43,003 nucleotides of DNA from Phycisphaerae bacterium (GTDB taxonomy: Bacteria > Planctomycetota > Phycisphaerae > Tepidisphaerales > Tepidisphaeraceae). Position numbers and translations under genes: made by a program. The notes beneath the pieces were generated by a model. It saw nothing but the letters and a program-made list of their open reading frames with translations, was not told the DNA's origin and made no database searches. Within the stretch, counting starts at the first letter, position 1, and every line of letters starts with the position of its first letter. Of the stretch, positions 25,435 to 35,124 are shown piece by piece. The stretch is from assembly GCA_030448225.1 (NCBI GenBank), contig JAUJNJ010000063.1, positions 1 to 43,003 of the forward strand, read 5' to 3'.

Positions 25435-27459
25435 TTACCCACCATCGGACGGCGCGGCCGCGGGCATGACTGCGACGATCATCGAACAGGCGATCGCGAA
25501 GGCGTCGCCGACGCGGAGTAGATCGTGTACCGACGGTCGAGTTGGAGTGTCGCGGTGCGGGTCCCCCCGACGCGCACGGGGAGCCGGTCGGTCACCCGGC
25601 CGCCGTCGATGAAGCCGCCGATGCCCGTGTTCACGCCTCCGCGCGGTCGGGCGCGGTTCTCGATGCTGCGGAAGGTGGCCTGGAGGTGCTGGGCCATCTC
25701 GTTGGCCTTGAACCACCCGTCGTTCGTGATGTTGACGATGAAGTCGGCCCGCTTGCGGCCGTCGGGTCCTCGCGGAACATCTCCGCGACAAGGCCGGGGT
25801 CGATGTCCTCGAAGCAGATCGGCGTCACGAAACGCCGGGGCGACGTCGGCAGATGTCGAAGTCGCGGGCGTGCCGGGGCTGGTCGTCGACGCGATGACAC
25901 CCGCGACTGTCGCGCCGACGCCCGACCTTTCCCCCTGACCCTTGACCCACAGCACCTGTCGTCTGCAATCCCCGTTCCGAGGTCCCTGCGCGCCGCTCTG
26001 CGAGCGGTGGCTAAACGGGGAGGACGCGAGTTCGGACGCTGTCCTTCTCGAGGGTGAAGACCCGTCATCTGGTCTTCGCTCCCCGCCTGGAGGAAATACT
26101 CCGACGGATACGGCTGAAGGCGACGAACAGCCCGTGGAGCGCGGGGAACGTGTCCTTTGAACGGGAGGAACTCGCCGAACGGCACGATGTGGATCTTGTC
26201 GTACCGCTTCGGCGAAAGCTGACCCGCCCGCGTGTAGTAGTACGCGACGCTGCGCCGGTCGCGCGGGATGAGCTCCTGCTTGCCGTCCGGGCCCGTCCGC
26301 AAGGCCCAGTCCCGCTCCGACGTGCCGCCGGCCAGCGCCGCGACGCCGTGCTCGGCGGCGAGGCGGCCGAGCGCCCGTCGGTCTGGTCGATGAACCCCGT
26401 GAGGCGGCCGGCGTAGTCGGCCATGGCCGGCGTCGATGCGGCCGCCGAACGCGCCCGTTGGGTAGCTGGCGAACGCGCCGCGTCTCGGCGTTCAGCGGCG
26501 GCATCATCGTCTCAGACCAGACGACGAGGTCGACCGCCCCGGGGCCTCGCGCCTCGAGCTCCCGCCGAGTGGTCGCCACGTGGAAGTCGACGATCTCGAC
26601 GATCGACGCCCCTTCTCGCCGGTGTTGCTCTGCGGGTAGTTCGGCTGACGACGGTGACGGTCGGCCCGGGGTACGTCGCGTCCTCGCCGAGGCGAAAGAC
26701 GCTGTACGCGACGCTCGCCGCCGTCAGCAGCGCGACGACGACGGCCGCCGGCACGACGCGCTGCAAGCGACCGCCGTGGACCACGGCGAGAAAGCCTTGC
26801 CGCGTTGACGGCCGCCACCCAGAACGAGACGCCGTACGCGCCGGCGAAGTCGGCGATTTGCGTCAGCGGCGGCACCGGCGACTTCGCGTGGCCGAGGAAG
26901 AGCCAAGGCAGGCCCTTCAGCGGGAAGACGCCGCGGACGAACTCGAGCGTCACCCACGCCGCCGCGATGAGCAGCAGGCACGCAACCAACCGCATCGCCC
27001 CGTGGTTCGGCCCGGCGTCGAGCGGCTCGCCGGTCGTGTCATCGCGCGACGCGCCGGCGAGCGTGCGCTGCCCCGGCAGGAGCCCGCGCGCCGCGGATGA
27101 TCATCGCGACGACGCCCCAGTAGAGCCGAGCAGGACCATCAAAAGCGCGACCATGCCCGGCCCGGTCACGCAGACGAGCCACCACATGTTGGCGGTGAAG
27201 AAGACGATGCCCGCGAGCCAGAAGAGAAGGAACGCCCGCCGCTGCGTAGTGCGGACGCCGCAGGACCAGGAGCCAAGGGACGAGGCCGAACCACGCGAGG
27301 TAGAACTGCCCGAACGGGCGCGAACGAGAACGTGAGCATCGCGACGCTCAGCAGCAGCAAGCGTGAGCTTGCCCGGGAGTCGGTCGAGGAACGCGCCTCC
27401 CTGATCGACGGCGCGTCACTGCCCGCCGGTGTGTTCCCGCATGCGCCACGATCCTTCAT
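25435..27459 (-). CDS. lnt: Apolipoprotein N-acyltransferase, heavily frameshifted
   Basis: Adds the third acyl chain to the N-terminal Cys of lipoproteins in the inner membrane. The N-terminal helices (LLLLSVAMLTFSFAP, FLAWFGLVPWLL-like after correction, ANMWWLVCVTGPGMVALLMV, ACLLLIAAAWVTLEFVRGVF) precede LPWLFLGHAKS. The nitrilase-like domain shows the Glu in KIHIVPFGEFLPFK and the nucleophile Cys in RRFVTPICFEDIDPGLV. NITNDGWFKANEMAQHLQ and NRARPRGGVNTGIGGFID follow. About ten 1-base indels interrupt it. Between the Glu and Cys segments there are about 200 bp (25860-26060) that carry a REP hairpin and match no Lnt sequence. The window has at least two lipoprotein genes that would be its substrates. 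Confidence 0.85.
25993..26016. repeat. Solo REP hairpin inside the lnt locus
   Basis: CCGCTC, TGC, GAGCGG is followed by TGGCTAAAC, the same layout as the hairpin plus GGCTAAAC of the REP pairs around the RAYT. It lies in the part of lnt with no protein match. The TAG within the reversed GTTTAGCC sequence would stop the frame. Confidence 0.6.
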
Positions 27460-27541
27460 GCGGGAGCATCTTGAGGGAATGGTAGAAGACGTCAAGCAGC
27501 CGCGGATCGCGTGAGCTGTTGCGCGCGGCGAACGCGACCCT

Positions 27542-27612
27542 GTTTAGCCGACGCTCGCAGAGCGTCGCGTGTTGCGGTACAAGACGCGCTGCTCTACGAG
27601 CAGCGGCTAAAC
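27542..27612. repeat. REP pair on the left of the RAYT
   Basis: GTTTAGCC leads into hairpin CGACGCTC/GAGCGTCG with a GCA loop. About 20 bp later comes hairpin CGCTGCTC/GAGCAGCG with a TAC loop, then GGCTAAAC. The two REPs are in opposite orientation, with the conserved tetranucleotide-like GGCTAAAC on the outer sides. It ends 33 bp before the RAYT start. Confidence 0.85.
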
Positions 27613-27645
27613 GTCTCGGGACGCCTGGCGTCAATTGACGCTATC

Positions 27646-28250
27646 ATGCTCCTCATGGTCCTCGCGTACCACCTCATCATGAGCGTCTACGGGTTCTGGT
27701 TGCCGAACGACCCGCGCGGGATCATGGTCCGACTTCGTCGCCGCCTGGGAGCTCGTGAAGTTCGGCAAAGCGACGAAAGTGACGACGCACTGGTCGGTCG
27801 CTCGCGCCCCCCTGCACGACCGAGCATTTCGGCTGGCGGCGAAGCGTGCACTGAAATACCCGCCCGTGCTGTTCGACGGCCCACAGCGCCGAGCGTCGCC
27901 GCATCGCGGGCCTCGTGCGGAAGTGCGGGTACCCCGTGTTCGCCTGCTCGATCCTGCCGGACCACGTCCACATGGTGATCGGCCGCCTGCCGCATGACGT
28001 CGAGCAGGCGGCGGCACGCCTGCTGAAGCAGGCGGCGAGCATACAACTGGAGACCGACGGTCTTCATCCGTTCCTGCGCTACCGAGACCCTTTGGGAAAG
28101 CTGCCGACACCTTGGGGCAAGGGGTGCTGGAAGGTGTTTCTCGATTTGGGAGCCGCGACATCGAACGGGCGATTCGATACGTCGAGGATAATCCCGTGGA
28201 AGGAGGGGAAGTCGCGACAGACGTGGAGTTTCGTGACGCGCTACGCGTAA
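27646..28250 (+). CDS. REP-associated tyrosine transposase (RAYT, Y1_Tnp), frameshifted
   Basis: HUH-type single-strand transposase related to IS200/IS605 TnpA, of the kind that mobilises or maintains REP elements. ATG at 27646 opens YHLIMSVYGFWLPNDPRG. Then come KFGKATKVTTH and RKCGYPVFACSILPDHVHMV with the HUH pair His-Val-His, and LLKQAASIQLETDGLHPFLR, CWKVFLD and IRYVEDNPVEGG, which contains the candidate catalytic Tyr. It ends at TAA 28250. About 200 residues. Four or so 1-base indels (near 27722, 27815, 27890 and 28150) break the frame. It is flanked within 35 bp on each side by REP pairs, the arrangement called a REPtron. Confidence 0.85.
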
Positions 28251-28276
28251 CGGAAGCTCAACGCGTCCGGCGACAC

Positions 28277-28364
28277 GTTAGCCGACGCTCGCAGAGCGTC
28301 GTGTTCTTCCTGGCGCATCGGGAGCGCACCTCGACGCGCTGCGCTCTTCGAGCAGCGGCTAAAC
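28277..28364. repeat. REP pair on the right of the RAYT
   Basis: GTTAGC plus hairpin CGACGCTC/GAGCGTCG is identical in its stem to the left pair. After about 40 bp a second hairpin (GCGCTC, TTC, GAGC) follows, ending in AGCAGCGGCTAAAC. One extra base spoils the second stem. The orientation is the same head-to-head design as at 27542-27612. Confidence 0.82.
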
Positions 28365-28381
28365 GTGGGTGAAATACGCGA

Positions 28382-29805
28382 TCAACGCAGCACGTCGCGC
28401 GGCGCGGTCTTCGGCGGCATTGTACCCGCATCGCACGCTGCCACCCGGGGGCGTGGAGGACGAGCAGAGGGTAGAGGCCCTTCGCCGGGGTCTTGTACGG
28501 GTTGGCCCGCAAAACCGGGCGTGCGACGACCTGTTTGAACAGGTTGGCGCCGCCGGTGATGTCGCCGCCGACGAGGTTCGCGTTACCTTGGCGGCCCATG
28601 GCGGCGGGGTTCATCACGTTGCGGGCGAGGATCGTGTCGCCGAAGCCGGGGGCAGGGCCGACCCGCGCCTCGATGCGGTCGGTGACGTCGAGTCGTCGAG
28701 CCGTGCGGCACGTGCGTAGGCCCAGGCGGTGTGCTTGCCCGCCGGGGCGCGCGTGTCGTCGAACGGGTACTGCACGACGAGCACGTACGGCTTCGCCGCG
28801 CTGCGCCCGTCCCACGGGCACGCGCTCGGCGTCGGCGACCTCGTCGAACGTGCCGCCGAGGTGCACGGTGCCGGCGTCGCGGCAGCCTTGGCGCGGTCCA
28901 CGGGATCGATGCCGAGGATGCGCCTTCCAGTCGATCTTGTGTACGCCGGGCCCGTAACGGAACTTCTCCGAGCGCCCGCTTGTAGCCGTCGGGCAGGCGG
29001 TGGCCGGCGATCTTGAGCAGTTGGCGGGCGGTGACGTCGAACAGGACCGCCTTGGCGGGCGGGAGGTCGTCGACGTTGTCGACGCGGGGCGCTCGTCTGG
29101 ATCTTGCCGCCGTGGGCGCGGAGGATCGACGCCAGCCGCGTCGGCGAGCTTCTGCGAACCGCCGCGGGCGACGGGCCACCCGCCGGCGTGGGCGGCAATG
29201 CCGAGCACGAGGCCGAACGAGCTGGTCGCCATCCACTCCAGCGGCGGGATCAGTGTGCGCGCGACCCCCGCGAAGAGCCCCTTGGCGTGTTCGCCCTTGA
29301 ACCACGCCTCGGCGATGCTGCGGGCCGACCGCAGGCCCTTGAGGCCGAAGTTGGCCATCGCGATCGGGTGCTTCGTCAACGGCGAGACCGGCCCGAGGAG
29401 CGTGGGGAGCAGCTTCTCCCAGTCGCGCACGAGCGGGGCGTAGAGCTTCTTCCAAGCCGCGCCGTCGGGCCCGAGGGTGGCGGCCGTCTCGTCGAGTGAC
29501 TTGTAGGCGACGGCGGCCGTGCTGTCGTCGAGCGGGTGGGCGTAGGGCATGGGGGTGGACGAGCTCCACGCCGTGCTCGCCAGCGGCAGGCTGCGGAGGA
29601 ACGGCGACGCCACGGCCAGGCCTGCACGGTCGAGCAGATGTCGTGTGCGAAGCCCGGCAGCGTCAGCTCGGCCGACCGCACGACCCGCCGATCGTGGCGT
29701 TCGCCTCGCGCACGAGGACCGACCGCCCCGCCTGCGCGAGCGTAATGGCCGCCGCCAGCCGTTGGGGCCGGACCCCGATCACGATGGCGTCGTAGGTTTC
29801 TCCCA
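28382..29805 (-). CDS. FAD-dependent oxidoreductase, phytoene desaturase-like, frameshifted
   Basis: About 474 residues from ATG at 29805 (GETYDAIVIG). After correcting GGGG to GGG the dinucleotide-binding loop reads GSGPNGLAAAITLAQAGRS, the Rossmann GxGxxG. Further landmarks are ESLDETAATLGPDGAAWKKL-like sequence, LLPTLLGPVSPLTKHPIAMA, SRSLQKLADAL-type residues, RYGPGVHKIDW and VMNPAAMGRQGNANLVGGDI. The end restores NPYKTPAKGLYLCSSSTPPG and CGYNAAKTAARDVLR, the FAD-binding C-terminal signature of the CrtI-related family. Ten or so indels are needed. The substrate is unknown, and a carotenoid gene context is absent. Confidence 0.8.
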
Positions 29806-29873
29806 TGCTTATAGGAGTCTAAGTCGGCTGGGGGACGGGGGTTCAATACTTTCGAAAGTGGGTTTTGAAACAG

Positions 29874-30025
29874 GTTTGAACCACGGGAGGCCACGGAGAG
29901 CACGGAGAACGAGGAAGATTGGAAATGGTTCGATCGCAGCACCCGCCGCCCGACCGATTCTTTTGCTCCCCACTCCCCACCCTCCACTCCCCACTTTTCC
30001 CCCTCCGTGCTCTCCGTGGTTAAAC
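29874..30025. repeat. Fold-back repeat family A, copy 2
   Basis: The left arm begins GTTTGAACCACGG and continues to GAGAGCACGGAG. The right arm is CTCCGTGCTCTCCGTGGTTAAAC, ending at 30025. The arms pair with an extra 9 bp in the left one. The word here is GGAGAGCAC rather than GGAGACAC. It fills the divergent gap between the FAD oxidoreductase and iscS and overlaps the possible GTG starts of iscS. Confidence 0.78.
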
Positions 30026-31299
30026 TCACTTCCGATGAGCCGTCCACCGGTTACCTCGACCACGCCGCCACCACGCCCGTTGACCCGCGGGTGTTCGAGG
30101 CGATGCGGCCCTACTTCTGCGAGACGTTCGGCAACGCGGCCAGCAAGACGCACCGCTTCGGCTGGGAGGCCGAGGCGGCCGTGATGCGGGCGGGAACCAG
30201 GTGGCGGCAGTGCTGCTGAACGTGGAGATCGACGACCGCCTCGGGCGCGGGAGATCGTCTTCACCAGCGGCTCGACCGAGTCAACAACCTCGCGATCCGC
30301 GGCGTGGCCGAGCTGTACGCCGACAAGGGGCGGCACTTCGTCACGCAGGTGACCGAGCACAAGTCGGTGCTCGACCCTGTTCAAGCGCCCCTCGGGTGCC
30401 AGGGGTGCGAGGTGACGTGGCTCGGCGTCGACGCGTTCGGCCGGGTGTCGGCCGAGCAGGTCGCGGCGGCGATCCGGCCGGACACGGTCCTCGTGTCGAT
30501 CATGTGGGCGAACAACGAGACTGGCACGATCCAGCCGATCACGGAGATCGGCCGGGCGTGCAAGGAGCGGGACGTCCTGTTCCACACCGATGCTACGCAG
30601 GCGGTCGGGAAGGTGACGGTCGACGTCCACGCGGCCGGGGTCGACTTACTCGCTTTCTCCGCCCACAAGTTCTACGGCCCCAAGGGGTGCGGCGGGCTGT
30701 TCGTCCGGCGGAAGAACCCGCGCGTCCGCCTCGCCCCGCTGCTCGAAGGGGGCGGCCACGAGCCGCGGCTTCCGCTCCGGCACGCTCAACGTGCCCGGCA
30801 TCGTCGGCGTCGGGGAACCTCTGCCCTTGCCCTTGAAGACATGGCCGCCGAGACGGCCCGCGTCGCCGCCCTGCGCGACCGCCTCGAGCACGCGATCTTC
30901 GGCGGCGAGCCGGGCGCGGCTCAACGGCGACCCGGACCACCGCCTGCCGCACGTCAGCAACCTGTCGTTCTCGGGCGTCGAGGGCGAGCCGCCTGCTCCG
31001 CGGCCTCGATGACGTCGCCGTGAAGTTCCGCCTCGGCCTGCACGTCCGGCAGCCTCGAGGCGAGTTACGTGCTGCGGTCGATGGGAATCCTCGAAGAGCT
31101 CGCCCAAAGCTCCATCCGCTTCAGCCTCGGCCGGCGGACGACCGAAGACGAGGTGGACTACGCCGCCGGGAAGACCCTGGCCGTCCTCCGCCGCCTCCGC
31201 TCGAGCGCGGTTCCTCTGCGACACCGGCGCCTGCGATGTCGACCCGCCGGCTGCTCGAGCCGCGTCCTGACGCTTCCTAACAGCATGATGCCGAATTGA
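30007..31299 (+). CDS. iscS: Cysteine desulfurase (IscS/NifS), frameshifted
   Basis: PLP enzyme that takes sulfur from cysteine for Fe-S assembly and thiolation. It opens with [20 protein letters not shown], followed by [12 protein letters not shown]. The clean middle has [48 protein letters not shown] and the PLP lysine in [16 protein letters not shown]. After correction the mobile loop reads [20 protein letters not shown], with the catalytic Cys at 31039-31041. [18 protein letters not shown] ends the domain. The start is unclear: GTG at 30007 or 30016, or ATG at 30034 with one indel (MSRPPVTYLDHA). Several 1-base indels lie at 30200-30300 and 30780-31030. iscA follows on the same strand. 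Confidence 0.87.
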
Positions 31300-31462
31300 A
31301 CAACGGAGACACCGAGACACGGAGGAAAGGCGGAGAAGGCGAAAACGGACGATGGACGATAGAGGATGGAGGAAGGCCGCGCTGATGATGCATCGCTATC
31401 CTTCAGCTTCCATCCTTGTCTTCTCCTCCTATCTCCGTGTCTCCGTGTCTCCGTGGTTCAAC
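31296..31462. repeat. Fold-back repeat family A, copy 3
   Basis: The left arm TTGAACAACGGAGACACCGA continues to GACACGGAGG. The right arm is ATCTCCGTGTCTCCGTGTCT, then CCGTGGTTCAA, ending near 31462. Two mismatches lie near the outer end of the left arm. The middle also pairs (GATAGAGGATGGAGGAAGG against CTTCCATCCTTGTC). It sits in the iscS-iscA gap and would put a long hairpin in any shared transcript. Confidence 0.82.
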
Positions 31463-31523
31463 CGCATTTTGGCCGTTTGGACGCCCCGCTACCCGCCTCC
31501 TAAACTTTCCGCGCCGAATGGCG

Positions 31524-31529
31524 TATAAT
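31524..31529 (+). promoter_or_regulatory. Consensus -10 box before iscA
   Basis: TATAAT lies 30 bp upstream of the iscA ATG. No good -35 match exists at the normal distance. AAAGGA at 31545-31550 is the ribosome binding site. The box suggests that iscA has its own promoter after the repeat. Confidence 0.5.
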
Positions 31530-31559
31530 CGAAGCAGACACTCGAAAGGATAAACAGAC

Positions 31560-31891
31560 ATGGCCATCACGCTGTCCGAGACCGCCGCCAAGGAGATCCG
31601 CACGATCATCACCGACCAGGGCCTGCCGGCGGACAAGACGTTCCTGCGCGTCGGCGTCAAGGGTGGCGGATGCAGCGGGTTCAGCTACCTGCTGGACCTG
31701 ACCGAGGACCCCAAGGCCGAGGCCGACGAGGAGCTGGAGAGCCGGGGCGTGAAGATCCTCGTCGACGACAAGAGCCTGCTCTACCTCGACGGCACCGAGA
31801 TCGACTTCCGCGACGAGGTGATGGGCCGCGGGTTCGTGTTCAAGAACCCCAACGCCACCACGACCTGCGCTGCGGCAGCAGCTTCCAGGCC
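31560..31891 (+). CDS. iscA: A-type Fe-S carrier (IscA/ErpA family)
   Basis: Carries an Fe-S cluster from assembly machinery to apo-proteins. About 110 residues of the family are clear: ITLSETAAKEIRTIITDQG, then VGVKGGGCSGFSYLLDL with the first cluster Cys, then VDDKSLLYLDGTEIDFRDEV and FVFKNPNATTTC. The last Cys-Gly-Cys appears only after a correction near 31870 (TCGCGSSFQA). The family normally stops there, but no stop is present, and the corrected frame would continue to 32149 with unrelated sequence. One more base error near 31892 would produce TGA. It is the partner of iscS, with a repeat between them. No iscU, hscA or fdx is in the window. Confidence 0.88.
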
Positions 31892-32230
31892 GATCGCCGG
31901 CCCGACTCGCGCCGAATCCATAGCCCTGCGATCAGCGCGGGGGTCCATTTTTCCAGCGTCTCCGTCGCTTCGCCGCGCCGACTGTCTTCTGAGAATCTGG
32001 AGTTCGGGGTCAGGGTTGTGCTACGAGGGTTGCAACCCGCTCTGGCCGCCCATCCAGCCCGGGGACGAGGAGACCTACGAAGCTGGCGAACCACGTCGCG
32101 CCAGCCGTTCACGTCCCAGTTCAACGCCATGGTCTTCCGCCGCCACTGAGCCCTTCCGTCACGTTCCGGACGAAGGCCGGTTTCGACGCCGCGAGGTCCG
32201 ATAACGCGAGTCGCCGAAGCAAAAGTCGCC
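31892..32230. other. Stretch between iscA and the first GT87-like gene
   Basis: No gene can be supported. Open frames on both strands cross it but have no recognisable motif or start context. It may hold the true iscA end and the promoter of the GT87-like pair. Confidence 0.4.
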
Positions 32231-33591
32231 TTGCGGTCCGATATCTCCGTCATCATCGCGCCCCCGCCCATCCCGCGCGCCGCGTTCGACTCGCCGCCGA
32301 CTCTGGCTCGGCGGGATTGGGCTGGCAAGGTTCCTCGGCACGATCAACCTGTGGCTGTTGGCCGTCTCATGGGGCCGCGCGCGTGTGCGCGCGGCTCGGG
32401 TTCGACTTCCTCCGCTTTGTACACGGCCGGCACGTTCGTGCGGCAGGGTCGGGCGGCGGACCTGCATGACCCGACGCCGTCGCCGCGTTCGAGCGGGAGA
32501 TCGCCGCACGCGAGGCCGCGGCGCTCGGCACCGCCGTCGGGCCGTGGTGGAACCCGCCGGTCCACGCGTGGCTGTTCATGCCGCTGAGCCGCCTCGACTT
32601 CCGGCCGGCCTGGCGCTGTGGACGGCCGTCAACCTCCTCGCCGCCGCCGGGGTCGCGCGCGCTGCTGGCGGGCGTGATCCGGGAACGCGAGCCGGACTGG
32701 CGAGCGTGGGGGCTCGTCCCCCTGATGCTGCTCCTGTCGTGCCCGTTCTACCTCGCGGTCACGCACGGCCAGAGCAGTTGCGTCTCGCTCCTGCTCGTGA
32801 CGATCATCGCCCTCGCGTGGCGGGCGCGCCGGGCGGTGCTCGCGGGCGTCGGCGTGGCGCTGCTGGCGTACAAGCCGCAACTCGCGGCGGTCGTGGGCGT
32901 CGTGCTCGTGCTCGACCTCGGCTGGCGCGCGGCGGCCGCGATCGCGGGCGGCGGCGGCGTGCTGCTGCTCGCGACGCTCCTCACGCTGCCCGGCGCGCTG
33001 AGCGATTACCTGCACCGACTGCCGCAGAACCTCCGCGTCTTCCAGGTCGAGCGGCCGTACTACTGGGAACGGCACGTCACGCTGCGGGCGTTCTGGCGAC
33101 TGCTGTTCCAGGGCCACGCCGTCGGCGAGACGGCGTGGGTCGCGACGATTCTGTCCGCCGTCTGCTGCGCCGCCCTCGTCGCCGGGCTGATCGTCCTCGT
33201 CCGCCGGCTGAAACGTGCTGATGATTCCGACGCGAAGCCGCGGCGCGACGTGCTGATCGCCGCGACGCTCGTGGCGACGCCGCTGCTGATGCCGTTCTTC
33301 TTCGACTACGACCTGCTCCTGCTCGCCGTGCCGGCCGTGCTCTACGCCGCCGGTCGCGTGGGACGGGATCGGCTCGCCGCTGCGTCCGACCGCTGGCTCA
33401 CCGTCGCGTGGTGTTCGCTCTTCCTGTTGCTCTTCGTCAACCCGAACGTTGCCGCCGCGACGCGCGTCAATGGCGCGGTGGTTGTACTCTCTACAATCGC
33501 GATCATCAGCTTCCGGAAGCTGCGAACGGCTCCACATTCCGCGACATCCGCATCGCCGGTATTCGCCGCACCGCTGCGACCGGCCGCGTAG
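32231..33591 (+). CDS. GT87-like (DUF2029) membrane glycosyltransferase, first copy, 5' part frameshifted
   Basis: Polytopic membrane protein of about 450 residues resembling GT-C-fold mannosyltransferases that use polyprenyl-phosphate sugars. The clean part has VPLMLLLSCPFYLAVTHGQS, RAVLAGVGVALLAYKPQLAA, RPYYWERHVTLRAFWRLLFQ, then TPLLMPFFFDYDLLLLAVPA. The 5' part needs four or so corrections: FDFLPLYTAGTFVRQGRAAD, then EREIAAREAAALGTAVGPWW, NPPVHAWLFMPLS and ALALWTAVNLLAAAGVARA. The start is uncertain, with TTG at 32231 as a candidate. It shares the order HGQ - YKPQLA - RHVTLxAFWRLL - DYDLLLLAVPA with the next gene, so they are paralogues 24 bp apart. Confidence 0.74.
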
Positions 33592-33614
33592 GAACGATCG
33601 CCCACCGCCCCACC

Positions 33615-35075
33615 ATGCCCGGCACCACCGACGCAAACCCGCCGCCGCCGCCGCGATCAACGCCGCACCCGTTCCGCCGGCGCGTGTGGAAGACGGTCGG
33701 GCTGCTCGCGGTCTTCTTCGCCACGTTGCAGGCGTGCGGCCCGCTGCTGTCGAAGCCGGGCAACCGCCTGCCGCCCGTGTCGCCCGGCGGCGACCTGCTC
33801 ATCGCCTACGCGGCCGGCACGCTCGTGCGCGAGAAGCAGTTCGACGAACTGCACGACCCGGCCGCCTTCATCAAGCGCATCAACGAGCTCGCCGTCGACG
33901 CCGGCAAGCCGCCGTTCAAGTACGAGGTCGGCCCCTGGCTCAACCCGCCGTTCTTCCTCTGGCCGTTCGTCGCGCTGTCGCTGCTGCCGTTCTGGGTGGC
34001 GTTCGGCGCATACACGGCATTCTCGCTCTCGTCGCTCGCGCTGGCGACGTTCCTGCTGGCGCGCATGCTCCGGCCCGCCCCGCCGCCGCGCCACCTGAAG
34101 TTGATCGATTACGACGCGGCCGCCCCCGGCCCCGCCGTCGATTGGCGCACGTGGTCGCTCATCCCCGTGCTCGCGTGCCTGTCGATCGTCGGGTTCGAGA
34201 CGCTCGTCCACGGCCAGCACGCGATGGTCGCCCTCATGCTGCTGACCGGCGCCGTCGCGCTCTGGCGGGCCGAGCGCGGGTACTGGGCGGGCGTGGTGCT
34301 CGGGCTGCTCTTCTTCAAGCCGCAACTGGCGCTCGTGGTGGCGGCGGTCATGACGCTCGACCTCGGCCGCCGGGCCGTGCTGGGGATCGGCACGACCGGC
34401 ACGGTCCTCGTCGTCGCGTCGGCGCTGGTCATGCCCGAGGAGTTGTCGCTCTACCTGCGGCACTCGTCGTCGGCCGCGGCGCAGATGCAGGTCGACGGCA
34501 TCTTCCCGTGGCACCGGCACGTCACGTTCACCGCGTTCTGGCGACTGCTGATCCAGGGGCCCCGCCCCGCCGCGACGTGGCCCTCGCCGCTGGCGCTGGG
34601 GGCGGCGTGCGCGCTGGCGTTGGTCGCCCCGCTGCTGATCGCCGTGGCACGGCACCGCCGGCCCGCACTCGCCACCCGCGCCGACCGCGCCGCCGCCGCG
34701 CGCCGCCGCGACCGCCTGAGCGCCGCCGCCGTCGCGTCGACGCCGATGGTGATGCCGTACTACATGGATTATGACCTGTTGCTCTTGGCCGTGCCCGCGG
34801 TACTGTTTGCGCGCGAGTGGGTCGCGCGGGCGCACACGGGGCTGTCGCCGACGCGCGGCGACGTCTGGCTCCGCCGCGGCTGGGTCGCGGCGTACCTGTG
34901 GCTCTACGCCAACCCCGGCTTCGCCGTCACGACCCGCCTCAACCTCACCGTCCCGCTGCTGGCCCTCCTCGCCGGCGGCCTGATCGTGCGGGCGATGCGG
35001 CGCGACGACGACGCCCTCGCGACCGGCGCGGAATCGAGCGACGCCGCGACGGACCGACCTCGCCTGGCGGCGTAA
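33615..35075 (+). CDS. GT87-like (DUF2029) membrane glycosyltransferase, second copy
   Basis: 486 residues, intact, ATG at 33615. About ten helices. Landmarks are FATLQACGPLLSKPGN after the first helix, then AYAAGTLVREKQFDELHDPA, YEVGPWLNPPFFLWPFVALS, ETLVHGQHAMVALMLL, LGLLFFKPQLALVVAAVM, WHRHVTFTAFWRLLIQ, and PYYMDYDLLLLAVPAVLFAR. The lumenal loop FDELHDPAAF and the FKPQLA helix match the preceding paralogue. No Asp-rich catalytic loop is unmistakable, so the transferase role is inferred from family. Possible roles include cell-envelope glycan or glycolipid mannosylation. The gene pair has a 24-bp gap, which suggests an operon. Confidence 0.84.
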   Translation: MPGTTDANPPPPPRSTPHPFRRRVWKTVGLLAVFFATLQACGPLLSKPGNRLPPVSPGGDLLIAYAAGTLVREKQFDELHDPAAFIKRINELAVDAGKPPFKYEVGPWLNPPFFLWPFVALSLLPFWVAFGAYTAFSLSSLALATFLLARMLRPAPPPRHLKLIDYDAAAPGPAVDWRTWSLIPVLACLSIVGFETLVHGQHAMVALMLLTGAVALWRAERGYWAGVVLGLLFFKPQLALVVAAVMTLDLGRRAVLGIGTTGTVLVVASALVMPEELSLYLRHSSSAAAQMQVDGIFPWHRHVTFTAFWRLLIQGPRPAATWPSPLALGAACALALVAPLLIAVARHRRPALATRADRAAAARRRDRLSAAAVASTPMVMPYYMDYDLLLLAVPAVLFAREWVARAHTGLSPTRGDVWLRRGWVAAYLWLYANPGFAVTTRLNLTVPLLALLAGGLIVRAMRRDDDALATGAESSDAATDRPRLAA

Positions 35076-35080
35076 GAAAG

Positions 35081-35124
35081 TTGAACCACGGAGACACGGA
35101 GACACGGAGCAGAGACGGAGAAAT
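35081..35124. repeat. Fold-back repeat family A, copy 4 (one arm only)
   Basis: TTGAACCACGGAGACACGGA, GACACGGAG, then a decayed GCAGAGACGGAG. The arm starts 6 bp after the GT87-like stop. No complementary arm follows within 200 bp, so this is a truncated copy. Confidence 0.72.

Noticed and set aside
31840..32328. 162-codon minus-strand open frame opposite the iscA end
   Set aside because: It lacks a recognisable motif and ribosome binding site, and overlaps the conserved end of iscA.
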